Shown here: piece by piece, positions 35,830 through 44,996 of the stretch
Layout of the letters: the number at the start of each line of letters is the position of its first letter
How positions within the stretch are numbered: position 1 is the first letter of the stretch
Assembly: GCF_003259375.1 (NCBI RefSeq)
Contig: NZ_QLLN01000004.1
Coordinates: 186,001 to 250,000, forward strand
Origin: Arenibacter echinorum
Lineage (GTDB): Bacteria; Bacteroidota; Bacteroidia; Flavobacteriales; Flavobacteriaceae
Length of the DNA stretch: 64,000 nt
Direction of reading: 5' to 3'
Position numbers and translations under genes: made by a program
The notes under the pieces: generated by a model
Database searches by the model: none
What the model was told of the DNA's origin: nothing
Seen by the model: the letters and a program-made list of their open reading frames with translations, nothing else

Positions 35830-36834
35830 CTATCCTCTCTGTTTAAATTCCACATTTCTATCACTAATTGATGCCGAGAGCCTTGGAGCATCGGGGTGGC
35901 CTTTTTCCATAGGAGTGGGCTGCACGAATTGACTTTGTTTCCCTTCGATTGAAATTTGACCAGAGGGGTCCAAGCTTAGAAAGGCAAAAATGGAATCCTC
36001 GTACATAGCCCTACTACCATCGGAGCCATAACCCTCTCCTACATAAAAATATGAGGCACTGTTCATCTGAAAATAATGTACGTTGTTAATAAAACTGTGG
36101 TCATCTACATGATGGTGCCCACAAAAACAGGCAATTACTTTTTGATAATCCGTCCTGTTATTGGCATCATCAATAACTTTTCTAACCGCAAACCTACTTG
36201 GAGAGGACCAACCATCCCAAATTTCGTCGAAGGCCTGATGGGAAATAATAATGGTCTGTTTATCGGTTTTTTCCAAATCCTGTTTTAACCATTCAATTTG
36301 TTCAGGGTTGACCAAACTTCTATTTTGCTGTTCAATATAGAAATTGGCGTTACCGTAATCTTCATATTTCCCATTTTTCATAATATAGTTCCCGTCCATT
36401 ACCACAAAATGAAAGTCACCTTTATCGAAAGAATAATAGTTCTTTTCCATTCCGAAAAAATCCATAGCTTCTTTTTTGGTCACCTTGTCCATATCATGGT
36501 TTCCCAACACATGATATTTTTCTCCCTTGTAGGTGTTCCAAAGGTCCATACATTCCTGTGCTTCTTCCGTTGCATAGCAAAAATCGCCCCCTTGAACAAT
36601 AAAATCCAATTTGCGGGAGGAAGCCTCTTTGATAAAAACATCCAAGCGATCCAAAGCATCTGAACAATAGCCATGGTGGATATCGGTTATAAAACCAATA
36701 TTGATCGAATTATTTTTGGTGATCTTATTTTTAGGTGCGAATGCGTAAGCCCCAGCATTTCCAAGTCCCAGGGCCAAAGTTCCCAATCCCATTTTGGCCA
36801 TAAACTTGCGACGCCCTTTTGCTTTATTTTGCAT
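35830..36834 (-). CDS. Tat-exported calcineurin-like metallophosphoesterase
   Basis: 334 residues from the methionine at 36834, which puts the twin-arginine signal GRRKFMAKMGLGTLALGL at residue 7; the first ATG of the frame (36861) would overlap the previous gene by 8 bases. The metal-binding set is complete: DIHHG, GGDFCY, GNHD, ISHQAF and CGHHH. Such enzymes hydrolyse phosphomono- or diesters. In this cluster a periplasmic enzyme that frees aminoethylphosphonate from an ester, or that takes phosphate from related organic phosphorus, is an attractive guess. No substrate can be read directly. Confidence 0.8.
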   Translation of the reverse strand: MQNKAKGRRKFMAKMGLGTLALGLGNAGAYAFAPKNKITKNNSINIGFITDIHHGYCSDALDRLDVFIKEASSRKLDFIVQGGDFCYATEEAQECMDLWNTYKGEKYHVLGNHDMDKVTKKEAMDFFGMEKNYYSFDKGDFHFVVMDGNYIMKNGKYEDYGNANFYIEQQNRSLVNPEQIEWLKQDLEKTDKQTIIISHQAFDEIWDGWSSPSRFAVRKVIDDANNRTDYQKVIACFCGHHHVDDHSFINNVHYFQMNSASYFYVGEGYGSDGSRAMYEDSIFAFLSLDPSGQISIEGKQSQFVQPTPMEKGHPDAPRLSASISDRNVEFKQRG

Positions 36835-36853
36835 GATATTCTTTCTTAATTGT

Positions 36854-38074
36854 TTAACCACTTACTTTGTTAGATCTGGCTGAAGCACATTTGTTAAGCC
36901 ATTCTTCGCTAAAGGGATTTATATTTCCAAACCGCGAAATTTCAAACTCTGAAAAATCCATAGGATTGGACCTCCCAGAAGCCATTTCTGCAATTCCCAA
37001 GCCTACTCCCCCTGCAACCGAAATCCCGGCCCCGCAACATCCTGAAGCCACTAGAAAACCCTCAGTTCCTGGAACCCCTCCCAATACCAATTGGGAGTCT
37101 GGGGTGTAACCTGAAAATCCTGCTACATAATACTTAATCCCCATATCATAAAATGCTGGAAAAAAACGCGCAAGTCGCTCGCCATTTTCAAATAGATCGT
37201 CCATACCTTCATCGGCACTAAAAACAAAATCCGCAATATCCTTGGGCACATCTTGTGGCGAAGCTACCAGAGATTTCTTTTCGCGTATCCCAAATAACAA
37301 ACTTCCTCCTTCAGGGCGTGCATAGGCCTGGGCGTCCGGCAAAAGGACCATGGGCGAATTTGTGGGAAAAATATCGGCGCGCTCCGTTATCCAATATTGA
37401 CTTCGAACTGGAGCCATGGGAAGTCCGACTCCCATTTCCTTGGCAAGTATGGGAGCCCAAACACCTGCCGCATCCACAACGGTTTGTGCATATATCTCCC
37501 CCTCTGTGGTCCTTATCCCTTTAACGTTTTTGCCCTCATGTATCAAGCCCAAAACTTCAACTCCTTGACGAATTTTTGCTCCATGTTTTCTAGCACATCT
37601 AGCAAAGAATGTCCCCAACATATAAGGATCACAATAGGCCTCATTGGGAACAAATCCTATTTTCAATGCTTCGTCCAACTTTAGCCAAGGTGCTTTTTTC
37701 TTGGCCTCTTCCTTGCTAATGTAATATGCTTCCTGAGCGTACTCCTTGGCGATGCCCATTAGTTCCTCAAGATCTTTCACCTTGGCATCAGTGGCCGCTA
37801 CATGCATCATGCCTACCACCTTAAAATCCAAGCTTTCTCCTAGCTCCTCCTCCATTTCCTTGGCTACCCTAAAAGTTTCAATAGTAAGCGGAATATAGGA
37901 TCGCTTGGAGCGGACCATGGTCATTAGGGCAGCGGCTCTACTGGTAGCCGCGTTATTAAGTTCGTTGCGTTCAACCAGAATTACTTGTTTCCCTGGATTA
38001 TTCTTACTGTAGTAATAGGCTATGGCACAACCAAATACTCCGCCCCCAATTATTACTAAATCGGTCTTTTTCAC
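36854..38074 (-). CDS. FAD-dependent amine oxidase (DAO family) of the phosphonate cluster
   Basis: 406 residues. The FAD-binding loop LVIIGGGVFGCAIAYYYS opens the protein and the C-terminal FAD contact region is GFLVASGCCGAGISVAGGVG. The fold is that of glycine/sarcosine/D-amino-acid oxidases and N-terminal dimethylglycine dehydrogenases. FAD enzymes that oxidise N-methyl-aminoethylphosphonate or aminoethylphosphonate to phosphonoacetaldehyde have been described from phosphonate clusters (to my recollection named PbfC and PbfD); position makes this the best hypothesis. It would feed the same intermediate as PhnW. Confidence 0.78.
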   Translation of the reverse strand: MKKTDLVIIGGGVFGCAIAYYYSKNNPGKQVILVERNELNNAATSRAAALMTMVRSKRSYIPLTIETFRVAKEMEEELGESLDFKVVGMMHVAATDAKVKDLEELMGIAKEYAQEAYYISKEEAKKKAPWLKLDEALKIGFVPNEAYCDPYMLGTFFARCARKHGAKIRQGVEVLGLIHEGKNVKGIRTTEGEIYAQTVVDAAGVWAPILAKEMGVGLPMAPVRSQYWITERADIFPTNSPMVLLPDAQAYARPEGGSLLFGIREKKSLVASPQDVPKDIADFVFSADEGMDDLFENGERLARFFPAFYDMGIKYYVAGFSGYTPDSQLVLGGVPGTEGFLVASGCCGAGISVAGGVGLGIAEMASGRSNPMDFSEFEISRFGNINPFSEEWLNKCASARSNKVSG

Positions 38075-38186
38075 TGAATTGTATTTCTTTTATTGCGTAT
38101 TATTTGTAGCCAAATTATTTTTATTCTCCATTGTAATTGGAATAAAATAAAATTGAAAATAACAGATTATATAACGCTCGTTTGAT

Positions 38187-39449
38187 TTAATCCGAACTTT
38201 TAAGATTCCACTTTATGGCTGCCAATCCTCCACCAATGAACGACATGATTACGAAAAAGTAAAATAGATTGTCCCAGCCGTAATACTCATTGATGGCCAC
38301 CACAATAAAACCGGAGAACATCTGTCCCACGGATCCCATTCCATTAATAATGCCAGCAGCCATTGCTGCACCCTTAGTACCTCCAACATCCATGGAGCCG
38401 GCAGTACAGATAAGGGAATCCGGCCCGTAAGTGGCTATCCCTATAAGGGCGATACTGATTATAGTCGCAATTTTCCCGTAGGGAACCATAAAGGGATGGG
38501 CCAGGCAGGCAAGCCCCAGTCCTATCATCATCAGGGACACCGTACTAAACCTATTGGACTTAAAGAGCTTGTCCGAACTATATCCTGCCAAAATAACCCC
38601 AAAAAAGCCGATCAATTCATATACAGATGACATATAACCTGCATCGCTGACCCCATAGTTTAAGGCTTTTTCCAAATAAACGGGCAACCAAAAAAGAAAG
38701 GCATATCTAGTCATTTTTAAGATCATATAGCAGCTGGAATAAATCCAAAGCGAACTATTCCTTAATAATAGACCCAATATTTTAAGCTTTTCGGCCTTGG
38801 CCCCACCTTCAAATTCGTACTTATTTTCAACGATTTTGGGAAGCCCAACATCTTGGGGATCGTTCCTAGTAAATAAGAGGTAGAGGATGGCTATAACAAA
38901 AAGAATAAGAGAGGGGAAAATAAAACCTCTTTTCCAACCCAGCTCCGAAAGGAACTCCATATCAAAAGCTGCATAGGTAGCAAAGATAGTCGCCAGGAAG
39001 CCTCCTGTAACATAACAGGTAGACCACCAGGACATCACTATACCGCGCTCGGTCCGTCTGAACCAAGGGGTCATATTCTTTATCAACCCACTCCAACCGG
39101 TAGATTGCCCATAGCCATTAACTGCTATCAAAAAAACAATTACCCCTGCAGAAAATGTCATTCCAAGAAATAAGTTTCCAATTGCGGCCAAAAACAAACC
39201 AACTGTAACCACCTTCCTGGGTCCAAAAGTATCGGACAGGTACCCATTAACAAATTGGCCAATGGTATATATCAAACTATATACAAAAATGATGGAAGCG
39301 TAGTCCGAGTTGTCCAGCCCCAAATCCTGCTCCATAGAACTCCATGTAACCGATAAGTTCTTCCTGCCAAAATAAAAGCCTGCATAGGCAAGCCAAGTGA
39401 GAATAAATATTCTTTTCCTCCAATACTTCTGATCTACGGTTAAACTCAT
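38187..39449 (-). CDS. MFS permease, organophosphate:phosphate antiporter (OPA) family
   Basis: 420 residues with about 12 membrane helices. AYAGFYFGRKNLSV in helix 1 and GYGQSTGWSGLIKNMTPWF, ERGIVMSWWSTCYVTGG are the GlpT/UhpT/PgtP-type signatures. Family members exchange phosphate esters for phosphate. Lying between phnW and the amine oxidase on the same strand, it is the likely inner-membrane importer of aminoethylphosphonate or a relative, since no PhnCDE-type ABC transporter is in the window. Substrate is inferred from context. Confidence 0.82.
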   Translation of the reverse strand: MSLTVDQKYWRKRIFILTWLAYAGFYFGRKNLSVTWSSMEQDLGLDNSDYASIIFVYSLIYTIGQFVNGYLSDTFGPRKVVTVGLFLAAIGNLFLGMTFSAGVIVFLIAVNGYGQSTGWSGLIKNMTPWFRRTERGIVMSWWSTCYVTGGFLATIFATYAAFDMEFLSELGWKRGFIFPSLILFVIAILYLLFTRNDPQDVGLPKIVENKYEFEGGAKAEKLKILGLLLRNSSLWIYSSCYMILKMTRYAFLFWLPVYLEKALNYGVSDAGYMSSVYELIGFFGVILAGYSSDKLFKSNRFSTVSLMMIGLGLACLAHPFMVPYGKIATIISIALIGIATYGPDSLICTAGSMDVGGTKGAAMAAGIINGMGSVGQMFSGFIVVAINEYYGWDNLFYFFVIMSFIGGGLAAIKWNLKSSD

Positions 39450-39525
39450 GGTGGGACTTTACTCTAAATTAGGTAATATAAACAAGCTTGGACATCAGCG
39501 ATAGGTAATTTATTTTCGAAAAAAA

Positions 39526-40638
39526 TTAAGCGCTTATGAACCCAATTTTTAAAAGGTATTCCTTTAATACTTGTAGAAAATTCTGAATATCGGTATAATC
39601 TATCTGTCCTATATTGGAAATCCTGAACGTATCATAGTTATTTACCTTACCTGGGTATATAGTAAACCCTCTTTCGAAGAAAAAATCGTGCATTTCATCA
39701 AAATCATATTTATCATTCTTTGGCTCAATAATTGAGGTTATAATCTTAGAGTGATGTTCCTTATCTATTAAATATTCCAATCCCATTTCCTCAATACCGC
39801 TTAATAATGTTTCCCATGACTTGGCATATCTGTCATAACGCTTGGCAATGGTTTCTTCTTTGGTCTCGATAATGGCCTGCTTTAAGGCATAGAAGGTTTG
39901 TACTGGAGGGGTAAACCTAGTTTGATGTGTTTTTTCAAAATAGGCATACTGTGCATATAAGTTTAAATACAGGTTCCGCATGGGAATGGATTCTGTTTCC
40001 AACAAAGCTTTTTTATTACATATGGCAAAACCAATTCCTGCCATTCCCTGAATATTCTTATTGGAACTAGCTGCCAAATAATCAATATTCATAGCCTTCA
40101 TGTCCACTGGAATAGCAGCAAAACCACTCATGGAGTCTACTATAAAACTAATATCATAGTTCGCACATAATTTCCCAACCGCTGTAATATCATTCAAAAG
40201 TCCTGTAGTGGTTTCATGATGTATCATGGCCAAGTGCGTTAATCCCTTTTCACGTTTGATTACTTCTTCCAGAGCCTTTAAATCAATAGGTTCTATGGAA
40301 GAAGATTCAAAAACCACGGTATCCAACTTATATATTTTGGTGATCTGACACATACGCTTACCATAGGCTCCATTATCTATTATAAGAATACGGCCATTGT
40401 CAGGGACTACGGAACTTAATATAGCCTCTACAGTAGCCGTCCCGGAACCACCGAACAAAACAGTGGCATAGTCCTTAGGGTCTCCTACAAATTTGGTAAT
40501 CTCAGTGGCACAGTACTCCATAAGGTCTCCGAACTCCTTTTCCCTAGGACAAATATCGGTAACGACCTGGGCCAATTTTACGGAATCAGTGGTAGTTGCC
40601 GGACCAGGATTGAGCAACACATTTCTTTTTATTTGCAT
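39526..40638 (-). CDS. phnW: 2-aminoethylphosphonate-pyruvate transaminase
   Basis: 370 residues. The PLP lysine is K194 in SSNKNIQGMAG, the same number as in the Salmonella enzyme as I remember it. NPGPATTTDSV, FGGSGTATVEAIL and SMSGFAAIPVDM are PhnW signatures. It moves the amino group of 2-aminoethylphosphonate to pyruvate, giving phosphonoacetaldehyde and alanine. The gene is followed by the permease and preceded by phnY, all on one strand. Confidence 0.93.
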   Translation of the reverse strand: MQIKRNVLLNPGPATTTDSVKLAQVVTDICPREKEFGDLMEYCATEITKFVGDPKDYATVLFGGSGTATVEAILSSVVPDNGRILIIDNGAYGKRMCQITKIYKLDTVVFESSSIEPIDLKALEEVIKREKGLTHLAMIHHETTTGLLNDITAVGKLCANYDISFIVDSMSGFAAIPVDMKAMNIDYLAASSNKNIQGMAGIGFAICNKKALLETESIPMRNLYLNLYAQYAYFEKTHQTRFTPPVQTFYALKQAIIETKEETIAKRYDRYAKSWETLLSGIEEMGLEYLIDKEHHSKIITSIIEPKNDKYDFDEMHDFFFERGFTIYPGKVNNYDTFRISNIGQIDYTDIQNFLQVLKEYLLKIGFISA

Positions 40639-40700
40639 TTTGTATTTTCGATTAAGATTTTTGAATTACTTAAATTGGTTTAAAAATTATAAATACCTAC

Positions 40701-42128
40701 TTAGGCTATATCCCATGGCAGGGAATAGGTCTTGACATAGGTATATCCTTTCATGGTCTCTATGACCCCTTCCTTGTACCCCAAGCCTGAATCCTTAACT
40801 CCTCCAAAGGGTGTCCATTCCAATCGGTAACTTGGTGCTTCGTTTACATTTACGGTACCAGTGTCCAATTCGGTAATAACCCTTTGAATGGATGGCCAGT
40901 GATTACTTACTACTCCCCCGGATAAACCATAAGGCGTGTCATTGGCAATATCTATGGCTTCATCCAACGTTTTAAAACGGATTATTGGAGCCACAGGTCC
41001 AAAGGTCTCCTTGGCCACCACCTCATGCGCATTTTGAACATGATCCAAAACCGTTGGGGCATATAACGCACCATCCCTTTTATGTCCGGCCAATAGCACC
41101 GCGCCATTGTCTATGGCATCTTGAACACGAGATTCCATCTCCTTGGCGGATTCTTCGGTAATAACAGTACCCATATCGTTTTCGGCATCATAAGGATCCC
41201 CATATTTCAAGGCTTTTACCCGTGTAGCCAATTTGGCAGCATAGGTATCCGCAATACTCTCATGGACCAAAATCCTTCTAATAGCGGTACAACGCTGGGC
41301 GGAATTTTTAAAGGTTCCGGACATAGTTACCTCTACGGCCTCATCTATATCGGCATCTTCTAGAACCAATAACGCGGAACTACCTCCTAGCTCCAGAACC
41401 AATTTTTTATAGCCTGCTTTGGAAGCAATTATTTTACCCACCTTGCTGCCTCCGGTAAAGGAAACCATGGTTATTTCTGGATGTATGGTCATCATTTCTG
41501 CCGTTGCCTGCACATCTGCACCATTAATTACATTCAACATATTGGGCGGCAGACCACAGTCCAAAGCCAATTGTGCAAAATAATAGGCGGATAAGGGAGT
41601 TTTCTCAGATGGCTTCAAGACCACCGTATTGTTGGTGGCAATTGCTGGGGCTATTTTGTGCACCACTTGGTTCATAGGATGGTTAAAAGGTGTTATACAA
41701 CTAATGAGTCCCAAGGGAACACGAGTAGTGTAAATCCTTCTGGGTTTTCCATTTTTGGAAACATCACAGGGAAACACCTGGGAGTCATCGTCCAATGCCT
41801 TCATAGCGGAAAATCGCAACACATCGGAAACCCTACTGGCTTCATAGCGGGTATCCTTTAAACAAAGTCCGGTCTCATCGGTAATCATTTTACTAACCTC
41901 ATCCACCCGCTCTTCAAGGGCATTGGCAATTTTGTTAAGTATATCATAGCGCTCATAGCGCGTAAGGGTCATCTTGGTATTTTTGGTATCCGTTAAAACC
42001 TTGTCCAAGGTTTTTGTATCCAAGGAAGCTACCCTGCCCACCTGCTTTTTGGTGTATGGATTATAAATATCTATCCATTCCCCACTTGTAACCTGCTTTC
42101 CATTAATTATACTTCCAAACTCGATCAT
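40701..42128 (-). CDS. phnY: Phosphonoacetaldehyde dehydrogenase
   Basis: 475 residues of the aldehyde dehydrogenase family: TPFNHPMNQVVHKIAPA, VSFTGGSKVGK, VLELGGSSALLVLEDAD and the catalytic Cys280 in FKNSAQRCTAIRR. The HPMNQVVHK stretch and the placement between phnA and phnW identify it as the PhnY type that oxidises phosphonoacetaldehyde to phosphonoacetate with NAD. Without this context it could be read as a generic lactaldehyde or glyceraldehyde-3-phosphate dehydrogenase. No phnX hydrolase is present, so this is the main exit for phosphonoacetaldehyde. Confidence 0.88.
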   Translation of the reverse strand: MIEFGSIINGKQVTSGEWIDIYNPYTKKQVGRVASLDTKTLDKVLTDTKNTKMTLTRYERYDILNKIANALEERVDEVSKMITDETGLCLKDTRYEASRVSDVLRFSAMKALDDDSQVFPCDVSKNGKPRRIYTTRVPLGLISCITPFNHPMNQVVHKIAPAIATNNTVVLKPSEKTPLSAYYFAQLALDCGLPPNMLNVINGADVQATAEMMTIHPEITMVSFTGGSKVGKIIASKAGYKKLVLELGGSSALLVLEDADIDEAVEVTMSGTFKNSAQRCTAIRRILVHESIADTYAAKLATRVKALKYGDPYDAENDMGTVITEESAKEMESRVQDAIDNGAVLLAGHKRDGALYAPTVLDHVQNAHEVVAKETFGPVAPIIRFKTLDEAIDIANDTPYGLSGGVVSNHWPSIQRVITELDTGTVNVNEAPSYRLEWTPFGGVKDSGLGYKEGVIETMKGYTYVKTYSLPWDIA

Positions 42129-42146
42129 AGTATTGTTTTAAATGGT

Positions 42147-43364
42147 TTAGTTGGAGAATCCGTTGCTCAAAAAGTGGAACAAATCGAAGTTCCTACTAGC
42201 GCCGGACGCCAATTTTTCACTGTATTCGGCGTTCAATTTCTTATTGAAAATCATGGGCACCACTTGACAATGCTCTCCCCCATGTGAGCGCAAGCCTTCC
42301 TTAACCTTATCCAATTCGTGCCAATCAGGTGTCCTACCAATGGTAGTGGCCGAATCTGCCAATACAACCAAATCTCCAATTCTATCTCCCGGAAGTTCGT
42401 ATTCCTTAACGGCTTCGGAATTGGTAAGTACCTTTTCTATTCCGTCCAGGGACAACAAATAGTCCTTGGCGGCCTGCAACTGGGATTTATCTTCCAAATA
42501 CAATGTGCCATAACCTCCCAAGGCCCCATGATGAACAACATAGGGATCAGTGATAGGCAAAATCACCCTCGATTTTATATTCTGGGCATCCAAAAGTTGT
42601 TCTATAAACTGCACTTTAGGACTGCCATCTGGATTGGTCTTGGCCTGCATACCATGATCGGCGGTAACCCCGATAATGGCACCCAACTTGTCCAATTCCC
42701 CTAACCAAAAGTCTATTTTAGATAAGAAATCGTTCGCATCCGGACTTCCGGGAGCATATTTATGCTGCACGAAATCGGTTGTTGTTAAATACATTACATC
42801 AAAATGTTCGCGCTTTAACAATTTGGCACCGGCCTCAATGCAGTACACAGAAATATAGGGATCATAGATACCTGGTCTTTCCTTGCCCATTAATCCTTGC
42901 TCCACGTTTTCAATACCGTTTTCCTCCAAAGTGGCCTGATTGGCAAATTCTGCCGAAAAGCAGATACCATCCAAATTGTGGGCAAGCATTTTTCGCAACT
43001 TATCCTTGGCGGTAACCACTGCCACTTTTCTTCCATTTTTACTTAACTCTGATAAAATGGTTGGCACCTTTAGATACTTAGGGTCGTTCATCATTACCTC
43101 TTCCTGAAGCTCGGTATCCCAATAAAAATTCCCGCAAATTCCGTTCACCTTAGGTGTAACCCCTGTAACAATGGCCATATTGTTCGGATTTGTAAAGGAT
43201 GGGATCACACTTTTTACCATTCCCATGGAACCTTCCTTAATAAACCTTTGCAAATTGGGCATTACCTCCTTGGCTCCTTCATAATATGGATAAGAAGTTC
43301 CATCCATACATATTCCTATAATGGTCTGCTTTTGCTTAGGGTAATTTCTGTCGTTAATCTTCAT
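42147..43364 (-). CDS. phnA: Phosphonoacetate hydrolase
   Basis: 405 residues of the alkaline phosphatase superfamily. The nucleophile Thr58 sits in SFTNPNNMAIVTG, metal ligand Asp21 in CMDGTSYPYYEG, and a second metal site in GVTADHGMQAK and RSHGGEHCQVVPM. It splits phosphonoacetate into acetate and phosphate, the C-P bond-breaking step. It is the first gene of the cluster, 18 bases before phnY. This is the hydrolase PhnA, not the unrelated E. coli PhnA (YjdM). Confidence 0.93.
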   Translation of the reverse strand: MKINDRNYPKQKQTIIGICMDGTSYPYYEGAKEVMPNLQRFIKEGSMGMVKSVIPSFTNPNNMAIVTGVTPKVNGICGNFYWDTELQEEVMMNDPKYLKVPTILSELSKNGRKVAVVTAKDKLRKMLAHNLDGICFSAEFANQATLEENGIENVEQGLMGKERPGIYDPYISVYCIEAGAKLLKREHFDVMYLTTTDFVQHKYAPGSPDANDFLSKIDFWLGELDKLGAIIGVTADHGMQAKTNPDGSPKVQFIEQLLDAQNIKSRVILPITDPYVVHHGALGGYGTLYLEDKSQLQAAKDYLLSLDGIEKVLTNSEAVKEYELPGDRIGDLVVLADSATTIGRTPDWHELDKVKEGLRSHGGEHCQVVPMIFNKKLNAEYSEKLASGASRNFDLFHFLSNGFSN

Positions 43365-43685
43365 GTTTTAAAAAGTCTTTGAGTTTCTCATTAAATTTGC
43401 ACTAAAGTACAAAATATTTACTAATAGGATAATTTTTGTGATTAAAAATAAATGATACTTAAGCAAGGACAAGATGAGTGTAATTGCCTAACAAAAATCA
43501 ATTTAATATGAAGTAAACCAGCTAATTTGAAATTAATTTATCGTTAGCTAAACACTAAATTCTTGGTATAAAACTGCCATTCTTTTCCAATAAAAATAGG
43601 ACAGTCCTAGACCAACAAGGCCTAAAAAAAATCCCCATTTCATTTAAGAAATAGGGACTTGCAAAATTTTATACATGTATCCTTA
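43365..43685. other. Intergenic region upstream of phnA, downstream of the TRAP operon
   Basis: 321 AT-rich bases. It contains the TRAP operon terminator at 43624-43657 and must contain the phnA promoter. On the minus strand near 43416 there is a TA-rich element one base short of TAnnTTTG, too weak to annotate. Confidence 0.5.
43624..43657 (-). terminator. Rho-independent terminator of the TRAP transporter operon
   Basis: Read on the minus strand, TCCCTATTTC pairs with GAAATGGGGA (9 strict pairs and one A-C mismatch) across the loop TTAAAT, followed by T8. It lies 29 bases after the dctM stop codon and separates this operon from phnA. Confidence 0.75.
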
Positions 43686-44996
43686 TTAATCGATCAACCC
43701 AAAAGCTCTGGGAAGCCACAAAGAAAGTTCCGGAACATAAGTTAGGATCAACAATACAGCAGTCATTGCTCCCAAAAGGGGCAATAATGGTTTGATCACT
43801 TTTGTGACCGGCACCTTGGCAACACCACTACCCACAAACAATAAGGTTCCCACAGGAGGAGTACAGACCCCTATACACAAATTGAGAACGATTACCATCC
43901 CAAATTGAACTGGATGCATTCCCAATGCCATAACTACGGGTAAAAATATAGGTGTAAAAATAAGTACCGCGGGGGTCATATCCATAAACGTACCTACCAC
44001 AAGCAAAGTGATATTGATAAAGAGCAATACCAATAAAGGGTTTTTAACCGATTCCAAAAGGAAGCCTGTCAACGACTGCGGAATCGACTCGAACGAGAAC
44101 AACCAGGACATGGCCATGGAAGTTGAAATTAAAAACATAACAATAGCGGTGGTCTTGGCACTCCTTAGCAGGATTGGCCTAAAATCACTAAACTTAAGCT
44201 CTTTGTTAACAAATCCGAGTAAAATGGCATAAACTACGGCAATTGCCGCGGCCTCAGTTGCTGTGAATATTCCGGCTACAATTCCACCAACCACGATAAC
44301 CAATAAGGTCAAACTTAATATGGCGTTCTTGAAATCGTGGAACAGCTTTTTAAAACTTACCCTTTCTTCTTTGGGCAAACCCTTTTTTCTAGCATAAAAA
44401 TAGACCATCAACATAATTGCAAGACCTACCAAAATTCCGGGTATATATCCTGCAATAAACAGTGCAGCTACCGATGCGGTGCCTCCACTGGCCAGGGCGA
44501 AAATTATTAAGACGTTACTGGGCGGAATCAAAAGACCCGTTGTTGAGGCACTGATATTTACGGCAGCACTAAACTCCCTAGGATACCCATCTTTCGCCAT
44601 TTTTTCGGTTAAGGTACTGCCAATGGCCGATGCCGCTGCAATAGCAGACCCTGATATGGCCCCGAACAACATAGCGGAAATTATATTTACATATGCCAAC
44701 CCACCCGGTAAACTTCCGATAAGCGATTTTGCAAAGTCGATCAAACGATTGGCAATGCCGCCCCGGTTCATTATTTCCCCAGCAAGTATAAAGAAGGGAA
44801 TGGCCAATAACGCAAAATTATCGATACCCGTTGTCATTCTCTGGCTAACAGTTGTTGTAGCGGGCATATAGGCTATATTGATCAATAAGGTGATAGTTGT
44901 AGATATTCCGATGGCATATGCCACAGGAACGCCATAGGCCAATAAGCCCATAAAACTAATAAACAATACTATGATACTTATGGTTTCAATACTCAT
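43686..44996 (-). CDS. TRAP transporter large membrane subunit (DctM)
   Basis: 436 residues with about 12 hydrophobic segments. GMATP-like family motifs are replaced by the DctM patterns ILAGEIMNRGGIANRL, GAISGSAIAAASAIGS and IPPSNVLIIFALASG. It forms the sodium-driven translocation channel together with DctQ. The start overlaps the dctQ end by 11 bases. Substrate is most likely a hexuronate because of the genes upstream. Confidence 0.92.
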   Translation of the reverse strand: MSIETISIIVLFISFMGLLAYGVPVAYAIGISTTITLLINIAYMPATTTVSQRMTTGIDNFALLAIPFFILAGEIMNRGGIANRLIDFAKSLIGSLPGGLAYVNIISAMLFGAISGSAIAAASAIGSTLTEKMAKDGYPREFSAAVNISASTTGLLIPPSNVLIIFALASGGTASVAALFIAGYIPGILVGLAIMLMVYFYARKKGLPKEERVSFKKLFHDFKNAILSLTLLVIVVGGIVAGIFTATEAAAIAVVYAILLGFVNKELKFSDFRPILLRSAKTTAIVMFLISTSMAMSWLFSFESIPQSLTGFLLESVKNPLLVLLFINITLLVVGTFMDMTPAVLIFTPIFLPVVMALGMHPVQFGMVIVLNLCIGVCTPPVGTLLFVGSGVAKVPVTKVIKPLLPLLGAMTAVLLILTYVPELSLWLPRAFGLID

